64,000 nt of DNA from JAEXNA01 sp050486105. GTDB taxonomy: Bacteria; Vulcanimicrobiota; Xenobia; Xenobiales; JADMJV01. This document shows, piece after piece, positions 8,875 through 17,900 of the stretch (position 1 is its first letter; each line of letters begins with the position of its first letter). A program made the position numbers and the translations under genes. The DNA is taken from positions 24,531 to 88,530 of the forward strand of contig JBJHCR010000001.1 of NCBI GenBank assembly GCA_050486105.1. Reading direction: 5' to 3'. The notes beneath the pieces are model-generated. The model saw only the letters and a program-made list of their open reading frames with translations. It was not told the DNA's origin and did not search any database.

Positions 8875-10404
8875 TTGAGGAAATTCAGGGGGTTGGGGGC
8901 GGTCTTGGTGAGTTTTGTGTTGCTGCTGGCCAACTCACCGGTGCTTGGTGATAAGTCGGAATCCTTTGGGCAGGACAAGAACCGAGGGCAGATTCTGATC
9001 TTCGGTCTCCTTTTTACCTCGGAGGAGTCAGGCGGAATAACTCTCTTGCCCGGAGTCAACACTGTCCCGGAAGCCACCGTAGAACTGTTGGGCACTTCTC
9101 ACAAGACTCAGTCCGATGAAATGGGGCGTTTCCACTTCACTAAGGTTCCCGATGGAGAAATGCAACTCCGGATCTCCAAGCCAGGGTTCCGAGACGAAGT
9201 TCGTCAGGTTAGAGTGGATCGAACCTCTTTGGACCCGCAAAAGTTGAGTGTAGAAATGTTTGCCGCCGGAACCGAGGGGGCCGGTGGGGTGGACCAGGCC
9301 CGAGGCAACATTTTTGTGGCCTACTCCGAACGGAGCAAGGACCTCTCCCGACACCAGACCAACAGCTTGCAAGCTGGGGACAACCTGATGGAACTCCTCC
9401 ACGCCATAGCCATCGATGCAGACCCCTTTGACCTGAAACCCTCGCTTGCCGTGGACGGCAAAAGGCGGTTCGACGAGTCTTGGAACCCCATCACCTATGC
9501 TCCAAATACCCTGATGAATATGCCACCTAGAGTCCCTTCTCGAACAGTTTTTCAAAACCTCACCTCCCAGCCCCTATGGCTATGCTTCGATAGCGCGGGC
9601 AGGATGCTCTACGTCGCTACCCGAGATAAGTCGATCCAGGTCTTCGAGGTCGACCGGGATTTCGAGTTAGTGAAAACCTTGACCGATCGACAGCGTGGCG
9701 CCTTCACCAGCCTGACTCTTGGGGGGGATGGCCGGCATCTGCTGGCCACCGTCATGGGACCACAGTCGGGAATCATGCTGATCGACACCGAGACTCAAGA
9801 TTCGGAGGCTTTCTTGATCTTGGACCAAAGTCCGAGCTTGAGCCCCACGGCCTCGGTATTGAATCGAGAGGGAACCAGAGTTTACGCTACCTTTAAGCCC
9901 TCGGTGGGCAGCAGTGGGCAAGGATTCTTGGCCGTCTTGGACCCCTACACTGGCGAAACACTGGGTCGGGTGGCCGTCGGAGACACTCCGGTGGGAGTTG
10001 CTCTGTCTCAAGACCAGACCCAGGTGTTTGTCTCCAATGCGGGTTCAGGGTCGGTCTCGGTTTTGCAGGCCGAAACCCTTACCGAACTGGCTCGCCTGCC
10101 GGTGGGAGTCTCCCCGCAGAAGCTTGCCGTCACCCCCGACGGCACCCGAGTTTTGGTGGCCAATAAGGGCTCCAACTCGGTGACCTTCATCGACGCAGAG
10201 CGCCGGGCGGTGCTCGGTTCGGTGAATGTGGGGGAGGGTCCGGTGGACCTTGCTGTCTCCCCCGACGGCAGCAGGGCCTATGTGTCCAACAGCGGAGACG
10301 GCACCATCACCACCCTGGATCTGGAAACAGCCACCAGGATCCACACCAGCACCGCTCTTCCCCGCTCACGTCCTTTGGGGATCACAGTGCGTCCCGGGCT
10401 TTAG
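8875..10404 (+). CDS. Secreted carboxypeptidase-regulatory-like / YVTN beta-propeller protein 2
   Basis: A 509-residue paralogue of the preceding protein with the same order: signal peptide (about residues 1-25), carboxypeptidase-regulatory-like domain (about 45-125, 'ATVELLGTSHKTQSDEMGRF'), linker and YVTN propeller. Matching blades include 'VFVSNAGSGSVSVLQ', 'VLVANKGSNSVTFID' and 'AYVSNSGDGTITTLD'. The start is a TTG with no strong ribosome site, chosen because it gives a correct signal peptide. The 53-bp gap suggests one transcript. Probably an envelope or extracellular binding protein; no enzymatic residues are evident. Confidence 0.82.
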   Translation: MRKFRGLGAVLVSFVLLLANSPVLGDKSESFGQDKNRGQILIFGLLFTSEESGGITLLPGVNTVPEATVELLGTSHKTQSDEMGRFHFTKVPDGEMQLRISKPGFRDEVRQVRVDRTSLDPQKLSVEMFAAGTEGAGGVDQARGNIFVAYSERSKDLSRHQTNSLQAGDNLMELLHAIAIDADPFDLKPSLAVDGKRRFDESWNPITYAPNTLMNMPPRVPSRTVFQNLTSQPLWLCFDSAGRMLYVATRDKSIQVFEVDRDFELVKTLTDRQRGAFTSLTLGGDGRHLLATVMGPQSGIMLIDTETQDSEAFLILDQSPSLSPTASVLNREGTRVYATFKPSVGSSGQGFLAVLDPYTGETLGRVAVGDTPVGVALSQDQTQVFVSNAGSGSVSVLQAETLTELARLPVGVSPQKLAVTPDGTRVLVANKGSNSVTFIDAERRAVLGSVNVGEGPVDLAVSPDGSRAYVSNSGDGTITTLDLETATRIHTSTALPRSRPLGITVRPGL

Positions 10405-10518
10405 GGGGAGTTGGACTTCTCCCGAATGCCGCGCGAGGCCAGTGGTTCCGTGCTCCGGGTCCCTTCAGCCGGATCATATCCGGGCAAGTTATGTGGCACC
10501 GCTTAGAGTTCTTGGGCG

Positions 10519-10983
10519 TCAGCGAAAGTCGCAATCAACCTGTTCAGGGGTCAGCAGCGTGAGAATGTCCCTATAGCGTTCGAAATCTGCGAGGTTGCTG
10601 GTGACGATGTGATGCACTCCGTGGACCAGCGCTGTCGCCACAATATTAGCATCGTGCACTTGTTTGCCGGAAACCTGATAATTTGCGACTAGGCTCATCC
10701 ACTTCTCAGTGACAGCCCGCGTTTCATCCAAGGAGACGGCAACTCGATGAAAGGTTTCGACGTTCTTGAGGCTGTCTTCGATAGGGAGCCCCAATCCATT
10801 GGCTGATCGAGGCCGGGTACATACCCCAACATATTCGCGAATGACTTGCCCATTTATACATAGGTTAGTTAGCCCCGGCAAACGTCGAAAGAACCCTGTG
10901 ACTCGAGTATGCTGAGGTCGAGTGGGAACCGTGGCATCGAGAAGGACGTTGGTGTCTAGAAAAAGAGAATTAGCGAGCGTCAT
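10519..10983 (-). CDS. PIN-domain toxin (VapC/FitB-like ribonuclease)
   Basis: About 154 residues with the PIN fold. 'LFLDTNVLLDA' gives the first conserved Asp, 'REYVGVCTRP' the second acidic site, 'VHDANIVATAL' the third, and 'HIVTSNLADFERY' the C-terminal strand with 'TSNxxDF'. PIN toxins are Mg2+-dependent RNases. The ATG at 10983 overlaps the antitoxin end by 14 bp, the usual coupling for such pairs; an upstream GTG or ATG is possible but would overlap further. Length is slightly greater than typical VapC because of an insertion after strand 1. Confidence 0.85.
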   Translation of the reverse strand: MTLANSLFLDTNVLLDATVPTRPQHTRVTGFFRRLPGLTNLCINGQVIREYVGVCTRPRSANGLGLPIEDSLKNVETFHRVAVSLDETRAVTEKWMSLVANYQVSGKQVHDANIVATALVHGVHHIVTSNLADFERYRDILTLLTPEQVDCDFR

Positions 10984-11200
10984 CACTGTAAAGCTCGTCA
11001 CGGCTCCAAGATGCTTCGGTGGTGACACCCTCTGCGAGTATGAGTTCGAACTCGCTCACAGACTCCTGATCGTTCTCCTGAACCGAGGTGATGAGCATAT
11101 GTCTCAACTCTTTCTGCAGTGAGCGGTTGTTCTTGGCTGCACGCTTTTTCAAGGCGGAAACAACGGCTTCGGGAAGATTTCTTATGAGTACGGACTTCAC
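10970..11200 (-). CDS. FitA/VapB-like antitoxin with ribbon-helix-helix N-terminus
   Basis: A 76-residue antitoxin. The N-terminus 'MKSVLIRNLPEAVVSALKKRAAKNNRSLQKELRHML' fits the ribbon-helix-helix fold of FitA-like antitoxins: a beta-strand with alternating residues, then two helices. The C-terminal acidic tail would wrap the toxin. It starts with GTG at 11200. A palindrome lies eight bases upstream of the start, consistent with autoregulation. Confidence 0.82.
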   Translation of the reverse strand: MKSVLIRNLPEAVVSALKKRAAKNNRSLQKELRHMLITSVQENDQESVSEFELILAEGVTTEASWSRDELYSDDAR

Positions 11201-11207
11201 AACATGA

Positions 11208-11221
11208 TGATAGCACTATCA
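11208..11221. promoter_or_regulatory. Palindromic operator of the PIN toxin-antitoxin pair
   Basis: TGATAG-CA-CTATCA is a perfect 6-bp-arm inverted repeat just upstream of the antitoxin start on the minus strand. RHH antitoxins bind such sites, so it is the likely autoregulatory operator. Confidence 0.65.
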
Positions 11222-11304
11222 CTTGTGCTCATCAAATCTCGTCGTCCGCCAATCCACAAAAGCCACGGCCGCAAAAACCTCACTGACCACCAAAGACCAA
11301 AGCC

Positions 11305-12633
11305 CTACTCCGGTGCGCTGGGACCCTTCATCAGATCCGAACCCGCGACCGCGAGACCCGCCGTCAATCCGGCAACCGCCCCTAGAGCGGTGCCCAGGTG
11401 CTGATACAGTCCCGAGCCGGTTAGAGCAGTGAGTCCTGCCCCAAGAAGGGTTCCGGTGGTGAGTCCCATGGTGGCTCCGGTGAGAGCCGGGGCGGCATAC
11501 TTGCCAGTCACCTCGCTGCCGAGACCGAGCACCGCACCATTGGCGGCTCCGACCGTTGAACCCAGGGCGGCGAAGGCACCGTTACCGGTCAGCGCTGTCA
11601 AGCCGTAACCTACAGCATCGCCCAAGAGGAAGCCGGTGGCGCCGAGACCTGTGGATAATGAGACTTTCGAGGCCACGGAGTTCTTGTCTCCCGAGGTCGA
11701 ACCCACGGCTCCGGTCGTTCCAACTAGGGCCCCTACAGCCGGGGTCGCCATCAGATAAAGTGGATTCCCGCTCGCCGCGTGGGCCACGGCTCCAACCGCC
11801 GAACCGACTCCATAGCCGACGGTCCCTCCAATTGCTGTCTTGGTTAACCGGTCCAGGCCAGGGTTTTTGCGATTCTCCAACCACTCTTTTTTAGAGTAAC
11901 TGTCGTTGGGATCCATAAGGTACCAACTCCACCCGGGATTGCCCCTGGTGTTGAGGGCCATCAGGCCCACGGTGGCGGCTCCTATGGCCGGGGCTGCAGC
12001 TCCGATGGGTGCCAACAGATGGGAAGCGTTGTTGGCCAAGAAAGCCTGCAAGGTGCCTCCGGCAACCATTCCCACCGAGGCGCCGATACCGGTGACGGCT
12101 GCATCTTTGGTGATCTTGCCAACTTTGCTATCGTCGCCGGTGAAGGCCAAGCCCGTCCCTGCCAGCCCTCCGACCAGGGTGCCGGCCAGGGCTGCGTGGG
12201 TTCCAAATACGGCAGCGGCTCCGCCTGCAGCCAGTTTTCCGCCCACGGCTTGAAGTATGTACATCCCTGCCGGAGCACCGACAGTGGCCCCAGTCCAGGC
12301 GGCGAACATTCGTCCACTGGAGACTTTTTCGTCGGACAAAGACAGGGCTAAAGCCGCACCGGCTCCGCCCACCGAACCCACCACACCCCCAAATCTGGCG
12401 AAGGTGTCGGTGCCGGAAAGCTGGGACAAAACCGAACCCCCCACCGCGCCCAAGGTCAGGCCAGCTAGGGCGCCACCGGCGGTGTGGGCGGCGGTGGTCA
12501 CGTTTTTCTTAAAGCTGTCTTCGGGAGTGGCAGAGTCTCCCTGAGACTCCTCCGCTGCGGAAAAAGTAACCCCGGCCGCCTCGGTTGAAGAGAGCTTGGT
12601 AAGCTGAACCTTGGGAGTGTTGGTAATGAGCAT
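11305..12633 (-). CDS. Glycine-zipper-rich membrane-associated protein, unknown function
   Basis: A 442-residue protein that I cannot assign to a named family. After a polar N-terminus of about 45 residues ('MLITNTPKVQLTKLSSTEA') it is dominated by repeated Ala/Gly hydrophobic hairpins of the glycine-zipper type, for example 'GGALAGLTLGAVGGSVL', 'GTLVGGLAGTGLAF' and 'GTLLGAGLTALTGSGLYQHLG'. At least eight such segments are present, separated by short polar stretches; a central stretch near residue 230 is more hydrophilic ('DPNDSYSKKEWLENRK'). Similar zipper blocks occur in the proteins at 19734 and 43965, and a related hydrophobic repeat in 30691. It may insert into membranes or form pores; this is inference from composition. 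Confidence 0.7.
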   Translation of the reverse strand: MLITNTPKVQLTKLSSTEAAGVTFSAAEESQGDSATPEDSFKKNVTTAAHTAGGALAGLTLGAVGGSVLSQLSGTDTFARFGGVVGSVGGAGAALALSLSDEKVSSGRMFAAWTGATVGAPAGMYILQAVGGKLAAGGAAAVFGTHAALAGTLVGGLAGTGLAFTGDDSKVGKITKDAAVTGIGASVGMVAGGTLQAFLANNASHLLAPIGAAAPAIGAATVGLMALNTRGNPGWSWYLMDPNDSYSKKEWLENRKNPGLDRLTKTAIGGTVGYGVGSAVGAVAHAASGNPLYLMATPAVGALVGTTGAVGSTSGDKNSVASKVSLSTGLGATGFLLGDAVGYGLTALTGNGAFAALGSTVGAANGAVLGLGSEVTGKYAAPALTGATMGLTTGTLLGAGLTALTGSGLYQHLGTALGAVAGLTAGLAVAGSDLMKGPSAPE

Positions 12634-12671
12634 GGTGCTTGAGTCCGTTCTGGTAGATCTTGTAGCCTAAC

Positions 12672-12701
12672 ATTAGCAACCAGGGATCAAGAAACGGTCA
12701 A
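12672..12701 (-). promoter_or_regulatory. Possible sigma-70 promoter of the glycine-zipper gene
   Basis: On the minus strand TTGACC (12701-12696) and GCTAAT (12677-12672) are separated by 18 bp and lie about 40 bp before the start codon. The -35 match is good and the -10 is weaker. Confidence 0.35.
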
Positions 12702-12768
12702 AGGAGCGTTAAAGGGAGTGGAGAGGTTAGAGAAAGGTCTTGGGTCAGCTCCTGGGTATCTAGACTGC

Positions 12769-12951
12769 TTAGCTAGGGAAAACCTCGATGGAGTCAGTCA
12801 AAGTTCCGGACTCGGGATTGACCACAAGGCGAAGTCCGGGAAGGTTCGCCTGGATGTGCAGGTCCCAGACTCCATGTTGAAAAGCCAGCTCGAGAACCTC
12901 ATCGACCACGGTGCTCGCTTTGGACATTCTAACGGGGGTGGTGACGTTCAC
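12769..12951 (-). CDS. Small hypothetical protein
   Basis: A possible 60-residue protein starting at GTG 12951, or 52 residues from ATG 12927. It reads as a plausible soluble amphipathic protein ('STVVDEVLELAFQHGVWDLHIQANLP') with codon use like its neighbours, whereas the overlapping plus-strand reading is low-complexity. No ribosome site is convincing and no family is recognised. It lies between the glycine-zipper gene and the MITE, so it could be a remnant of a longer gene cut by the element. Confidence 0.4.
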   Translation of the reverse strand: MNVTTPVRMSKASTVVDEVLELAFQHGVWDLHIQANLPGLRLVVNPESGTLTDSIEVFPS

Positions 12952-13032
12952 GACCCTGTGGCTTCTCGCTCGGCCTTGGCCAAGGCTGCGTATTCACTGG
13001 AATACGCAACATGGAAAGGTTCCCTGGAGTAA

Positions 13033-13195
13033 AGAGGCTGTGCGCCGAATCAACCCACATCGCCAAACTCGCCCTTTTTCCGCCATGGGAACCGCAAATT
13101 CTTGCAAATAGGTCCACTATGAGCTTCAAATTTTCAATTCCCCTGACGAAAAAATTGCTTCGTTTGGACTCGGGGCGATTCGGCGCACAGCCTCT
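13033..13195. mobile_element. MITE-like element, family A copy 1 (163 bp)
   Basis: A 163-bp non-coding element bounded by a perfect 19-bp terminal inverted repeat, AGAGGCTGTGCGCCGAATC. An inverted copy of the same length lies at 30425-30587; by eye about nine positions differ (roughly 94% identity). No ORF of use is inside, so it must be mobilised in trans. It adjoins the 5' end of the HNH nuclease relic. No clear target duplication is visible at this copy. Confidence 0.85.
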
Positions 13196-14122
13196 GAACT
13201 GCGAGAAGTGGTCAGCGTGGCCACCCCTGAGACCGAAGAACTCTGGCTGAAACTGTGCCAGGAGTTGCCAACTGGAAAAGTCCAAAAGCTGGTGACCCTC
13301 ACCCCCAAGGGTGGCATCCCCGGCCAACTTCATGCAGAACGGGACCCTCACGGCCCGGAGTACCGGTGTCGTTTTTCTCCAGAACTGGTGGTGCAGATTG
13401 AGCGCCTCATGCAACAACGGTCCCAGCTCCAGGGTCGGCCCCTATCCTTTGCCGAGTTGGTAGAGCAGTTGGTAACTGAAGTCCTAATCGGCAAGCCCTT
13501 TGATGAAGCCGAAGAGAAGATGAAGGTAGAGGCCCAGCGTGAGTTCGCTGCCGAGCAACTGGCCCAAGAACCCCTGGTTAGCCAAGCCCAAGAAGTGGCT
13601 CGTAGGCTCGGATTGGTTACAGACCACACCGAGAACGAAAGCGGCTGCGCCGTTTCTAAGTGTGAGTCCCGCGAGTGGTCCCACGCGGGAACAAGGGACC
13701 AGCAAATCGATCTCAAAGCAAACCTGCTCGAATTGGCCTTGGGCGGCCCCATCCCCAGCCAAGATCCGGGCGAACAGAACGGTCGATCCCCACTCCTTCT
13801 TCAACAAAACCTGTCCCCGCTGGGACCAACCGACTCCCAAAACGCAACCCCGTCCCCGCCGGGACCGCTCAACTCCCAAACGCAACCCCGTCCCCGTCGG
13901 GACCAACCACCTCGAGTATTCCGAGCGCGCACAGTTCCAAGGATTGCGGCGTGGCTCACGAGTTCATCAGCCGCTCCATCGCCAAGCTCCGCTTCAACTC
14001 CAAGAACCGCGTCCCCCACCGAAGCCGAACGAAAAGCCGTTCTAAGACGAGACCGCTTCTACTGCAGCACGCCTTCATGCTCAAATCACTTATGGCTCAA
14101 ACTGCATCACATCCGCTGGTAA
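13196..14122 (+). pseudogene. HNH endonuclease relic, truncated at both ends
   Basis: The frame can begin at GTG 13208, but reading continues in frame upstream as 'SELREVVSVATPETEELW' right to the MITE border, so the original N-terminus appears to have been replaced by the element. The body has 'LWLKLCQELPTGKVQKLV' and 'YRCRFSPELVVQIERLM', then a proline-rich linker with out-of-frame tandem repeats, then an HNH core: 'RKAVLRRDRFYCSTPSCSN' with a CxxxxC knuckle and 'LHHIRW'. TAA at 14120 falls inside the HNH motif; the following codons still read 'SHGGGG', as expected for the continuation. The second half of the HNH metal site is missing, so the product should be inactive. Confidence 0.65.
13810..13914 (+). 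repeat. Tandem repeat, 38-bp unit, about 2.8 copies
   Basis: Units start at 13810, 13848 and 13886, each built around CCCCGTCCCCGYYGGGACC followed by AACTCCCAAACGCAA-like sequence. The 38-bp period is not a multiple of three, so each unit changes the reading frame of the surrounding nuclease gene. Confidence 0.8.
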
Positions 14123-14199
14123 AGCCACGGCGGAGGCGGTGGATGGAGGTCGCAGGTGAAGGGTGGACACTCCCCACGGACCTGGTCTATGATCGCATT

Positions 14200-14802
14200 A
14201 TGGACCGACCCCATCAATCAAGAGTCACCTTTCAGGAGTATCTGGCCTGGAGTGACGAGCATCGCTGGGAGATCATTGACGGGAAGCCGTTCTTGATGAG
14301 CCCCGCTCCAAGACCCAGTCATCAGAGATTGGTCACCTCACTATGGGCTGCAATTTCAAAGAGAGTGAAGAGCAGCACCTGCGAAGCCTTCGTGGCTCCC
14401 ATTGATGTCAAACTCTCAGAATCCAACGTGGTTCAACCCGATGTGGTAGTGGTTTGTCGACCCCAGCAAGTGACTGAAACCCATATCGAAGGAGCCCCAA
14501 CTCTGGTCATCGAGATCCTCTCCCCCTCCAGCCTTCGACATGACCGAATTCGCAAACTTAACCTCTATGCTCAATTTGCCGTTCCAGAATATTGGATTGT
14601 GACCCCGGAGCCTGCCATGCTGGAAATCTTGAGCCTAACTCCCGAGGGGGGATATCGGGTGGCTCAGGTGCACTCAGATCAGGGGGAAGTGAGCAGCCCG
14701 ACTTTGCCTGCGTTGAGCTTCGACCTCAGTGAAATCTTCGGGTCTCCTCAAGAGTACCCAGATGAAGTGCGAGAATCCGCAGTGCCCGTGGCCACCATCT
14801 AA
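14200..14802 (+). CDS. Uma2 family endonuclease (PD-(D/E)xK fold)
   Basis: About 200 residues. The family pattern is clear: 'TFQEYLAWSDEHRWEIIDGKPFLM' at the start, 'VVQPDVVVVC' with the catalytic Asp, 'LVIEILSPSS' with the acidic residue of the ExLSPSS motif, and 'EYWIVTPE' near the end. Uma2 proteins are restriction-like nucleases of uncertain role, expanded in Cyanobacteria and other phyla. The frame stays open far upstream through the HNH relic, but homology begins near ATG 14200; ATG 14143, preceded by GGAGGCGG, is an alternative. It is close in sequence to the Uma2 gene at 35155. Confidence 0.82.
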   Translation: MDRPHQSRVTFQEYLAWSDEHRWEIIDGKPFLMSPAPRPSHQRLVTSLWAAISKRVKSSTCEAFVAPIDVKLSESNVVQPDVVVVCRPQQVTETHIEGAPTLVIEILSPSSLRHDRIRKLNLYAQFAVPEYWIVTPEPAMLEILSLTPEGGYRVAQVHSDQGEVSSPTLPALSFDLSEIFGSPQEYPDEVRESAVPVATI

Positions 14803-14922
14803 CCAGCCAAGCCCAGCAACTTGAAAGCCCCACCAGCGAGGGCTTAAGCTCCCAGGAAGAACCTCCAGTAATAGACCAAAGATCTACCCTCCCTAAAGAA
14901 ATAGTGATAGAATACCCGGGCT

Positions 14923-17900
14923 ATGGACAGGATCGCCCATCTGGGGCAACCCGGGGTCAACCCAAAGATCGGTTCCGGGCGCTCGGGGAAGGACTCCGAG
15001 GGTCTCGGCTCTGCAGAGCATGAGCCCACCGATCTGCTCCAAATTGGACTCAAAGTTGAGGGCCCTGTCCAGGGGGACTCCCAGGCCGAGTCCGGGATTG
15101 TCCAGACCCCCCGGCAACTTGCTGGGGAGGGGGGGGTGGACAACCTTCAAGAGAGGTCTCCGGCTATTCAGGCTTTGACTGCTGCTGATTCTCAGTCCTG
15201 GAACCAGCCTTTGCTGCTCGAAGATCACCAGGCCGAAAGCCTCCAGATCGAACTCCAGGCCAACGGCCAAACTATCACCGACCAGATCTTCGCTGCGGCC
15301 CACGGGACGACTCCCTCCGCCCCTTCGACGACCACAGGGGTGAGCACTACGAATACGGCGGTCTCGGAAGTCTCCAACCACTCCTCGACTTTGACTGCCG
15401 ACGGGTCTGTCCAGACCCGACAAGCGGCCAAGGCTGCGGTGAAGCAAACGCCCGAGCAGCCCGGGAGCACTCCAGCCCAGCGCCTGGGGTTGTTCCGCCG
15501 TCTGGGACACGCTTTCCTGAGTGTGCTGACCCCGGATCCCATGTCGGAGTTCCGCAAGGAATTGGAGCAAGTGGACTCCCTGGAAACCGTGGCCCAAGAA
15601 CTCAAGACTCCGGAGGATTTTCAGGCCAAGACCTCCGACTTCAAGGCCCGCCTGGCAGCCGGGGCTTCCTTGGAAGAGTTGCGGCCCGAAGCCTACGCTG
15701 TGGCCCGGGAAGCCTCCCGGCAGGCCCTTGGCATGCGGGCCTATGAATGTCAGGTGCTGGGGGCCCTGGCCATGGACGATGGCCGCATCGCTGAGATGAA
15801 GACCGGAGAAGGCAAGACCCTGGCAGCGGTGATGCCGCTCTACCTGAACGCCCTCATGGGTCAAGGAGCCCACCTGATCACCGTGAACGACACCCTGGCC
15901 ACCCGAGATGCCGAAGAGATGGGCCCGGTTTTCGAGCGTTTGGGATTGTCCGTAGGGGTGGTCACCGAGACCATGACCACCGAGGAGAAGCGAGCTGGGT
16001 ACGGAGCCGACATCACCTACACCACCGATCGCGCTCTGGGCTTTGACTATCTTCGGGATCGCACCGCCCGAAGCCCCAGCCAACGGGTTCAAAGAGAACC
16101 CTTCTTTGCCCTGATCGATGAAGTGGACGAGGTGCTCCTCGACGAGGCTCGCACTCCGCTGATCCTTTCTGGCACCGGGTCGGACAACAGCCAAGAATAC
16201 CAGTTTTTCAACCGGGTAGTGAAAGACTTGGAGATCGGGACTGACATCCTCATCGACCAGGAAAAGCAGCAAGCCTGGCTCACCGACACCGGCTATGAGC
16301 GGGTGGAGACCAAGTTGCAGGCCATGCACCTGACGGAGCTTCTCGAGGGAGGAGGGGATCCCGAAGAACAAGAGCGCATCCAAGGCGATCTGGACCTTTG
16401 CCAACAGTATTTTCAAACTCTCACCGCCGAGCAAGAGGCTTTCGCCAACCTTCGGGCGGCCGAACGCGCGAAACCGGGATGGCTGAGCCGGATGCGCGGT
16501 GCCGAGTGGGACCAAGAGGGGCTCGAGGCGGCTCGGGCTCTCTACGCTGAGGCTAAGGCCCAGCGCCTAGAGCAAGCCGAGACCGTACCCCGGTTTGGCT
16601 TGTTCACCGAGGAGAACGAGCATCGAGTGGGCTTCCTGGACGCCTGCGTCAAGGCTCACGCTCTTTTTCAGCAGGGCAAAGACTACCTGGTGTCCGGGGA
16701 CGCAGTGGAGATCGTGGACGCCAACAAAGGCCGAACTTCCGAAGGTCGGCGCTATAACGATGGGGTTCATCAGGCTTTGGAAGCCAAAGAAGGGGTGACG
16801 GTGCGGCGAGACCAGAAGATCACCGCCTCGATCACCTATCCTAATCTTTTCAAGCGATACCCCCGTTTGGCTGGCATGAGTGGCACCGCCAAGACTTCCG
16901 AGGCCGAGTTGGTGAACCTCTACGGTCTTGAGGTGGTGCCGGTGCCCACCAATCGGCCAGTGATTCGCAAGGATGAAGACGATCTCGTTTTTGCCACTCT
17001 GGAAGACAAATACCAGGCCTTGGCTCAAGAGGTGGCCGAAGATTATCAGGCCGGGCGTCCAGTGATGATCGGGACTTTGTCGGTAGAGCACAACGTGTAC
17101 GTGGCCAAGAAGTTGGTGGAGGCTGGAGTACCCCGAGAGGTGATTCAGGTCTTGAACGCCGAGACCGTGCGGGGTGATAAGCGGCTCGAAAACCAGGCCA
17201 TCAGCCAGGCCGGGCGCTCTGGGGTGGTCACCGTGGCCACCAATCTGGCCGGAAGGGGCGCCAACATCAAGCCGGACCTGGTCAATTTCAAAGAGTTGGC
17301 CGAAGCCGTGGCCGAAGCCCAACACCAGGGACGCCCAGTCTTGGTCTGCCTGGAAAAAAAGGCCGAAGCCGAATGGCTACAAGGCTGGCTGGCGGGTATG
17401 GAGACCTCGATCTCCCAGGCCGGTGGCGAGATTCCCACGACCTTCAGCCCAGTGCAGATCCAGTATGGAGAAGAGGCCGGAACCCCGTTGCCGGGAACCC
17501 TGGCTGAAGACACCTTGGTTTTGCGCGGCCAAGACTTCCCCACCGGGGGGCTGACGGTTTATGGCACCGAGCGCTCCTCTTCAAGGCGAATCGACGACCA
17601 ACTTATTGGCCGAGCGGGTCGTCAGGGAGCCCCGGGTCGCTCGCAGTTTTTTCTGAGCCTCGAAGATGATCTGCTGCGAGTTTTTGCCGCCTCGGACCTT
17701 CCCAAGGGTCAGCAGTTGCTCACCACCCCCGGGGTCGGAGTGAGCGATGCCGGCCTCACCAAATTGGTGGCCCAAGCCCAGTTTCGGGTGGAGAGCAAAA
17801 GTTTCGAGGCTCGGGAGACCACCAGCGAGCAAGACGAGGTGATGAATCTCCAACGCCAAGCCTTCGACGGACTGCGAGATGAGATCGTCGAGGGTGGCTT

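Noticed and set aside
12718..13032. 104-codon plus-strand reading before the first MITE
   Set aside because: Composition is unconvincing, there is no ribosome site, and the opposite strand reads as a better small protein.
13675..14199. 175-codon upstream extension of the first Uma2 gene
   Set aside because: It overlaps the HNH relic and tandem repeats in another frame and is basic, Pro/Ser-rich and unlike any Uma2 N-terminus.
14893..16515. A 540-codon open frame on the minus strand inside the SecA paralogue
   Set aside because: It mirrors the codon pattern of the plus-strand gene, has low-complexity Gly/Leu/Val composition and no family motif; the plus strand carries intact SecA motifs.
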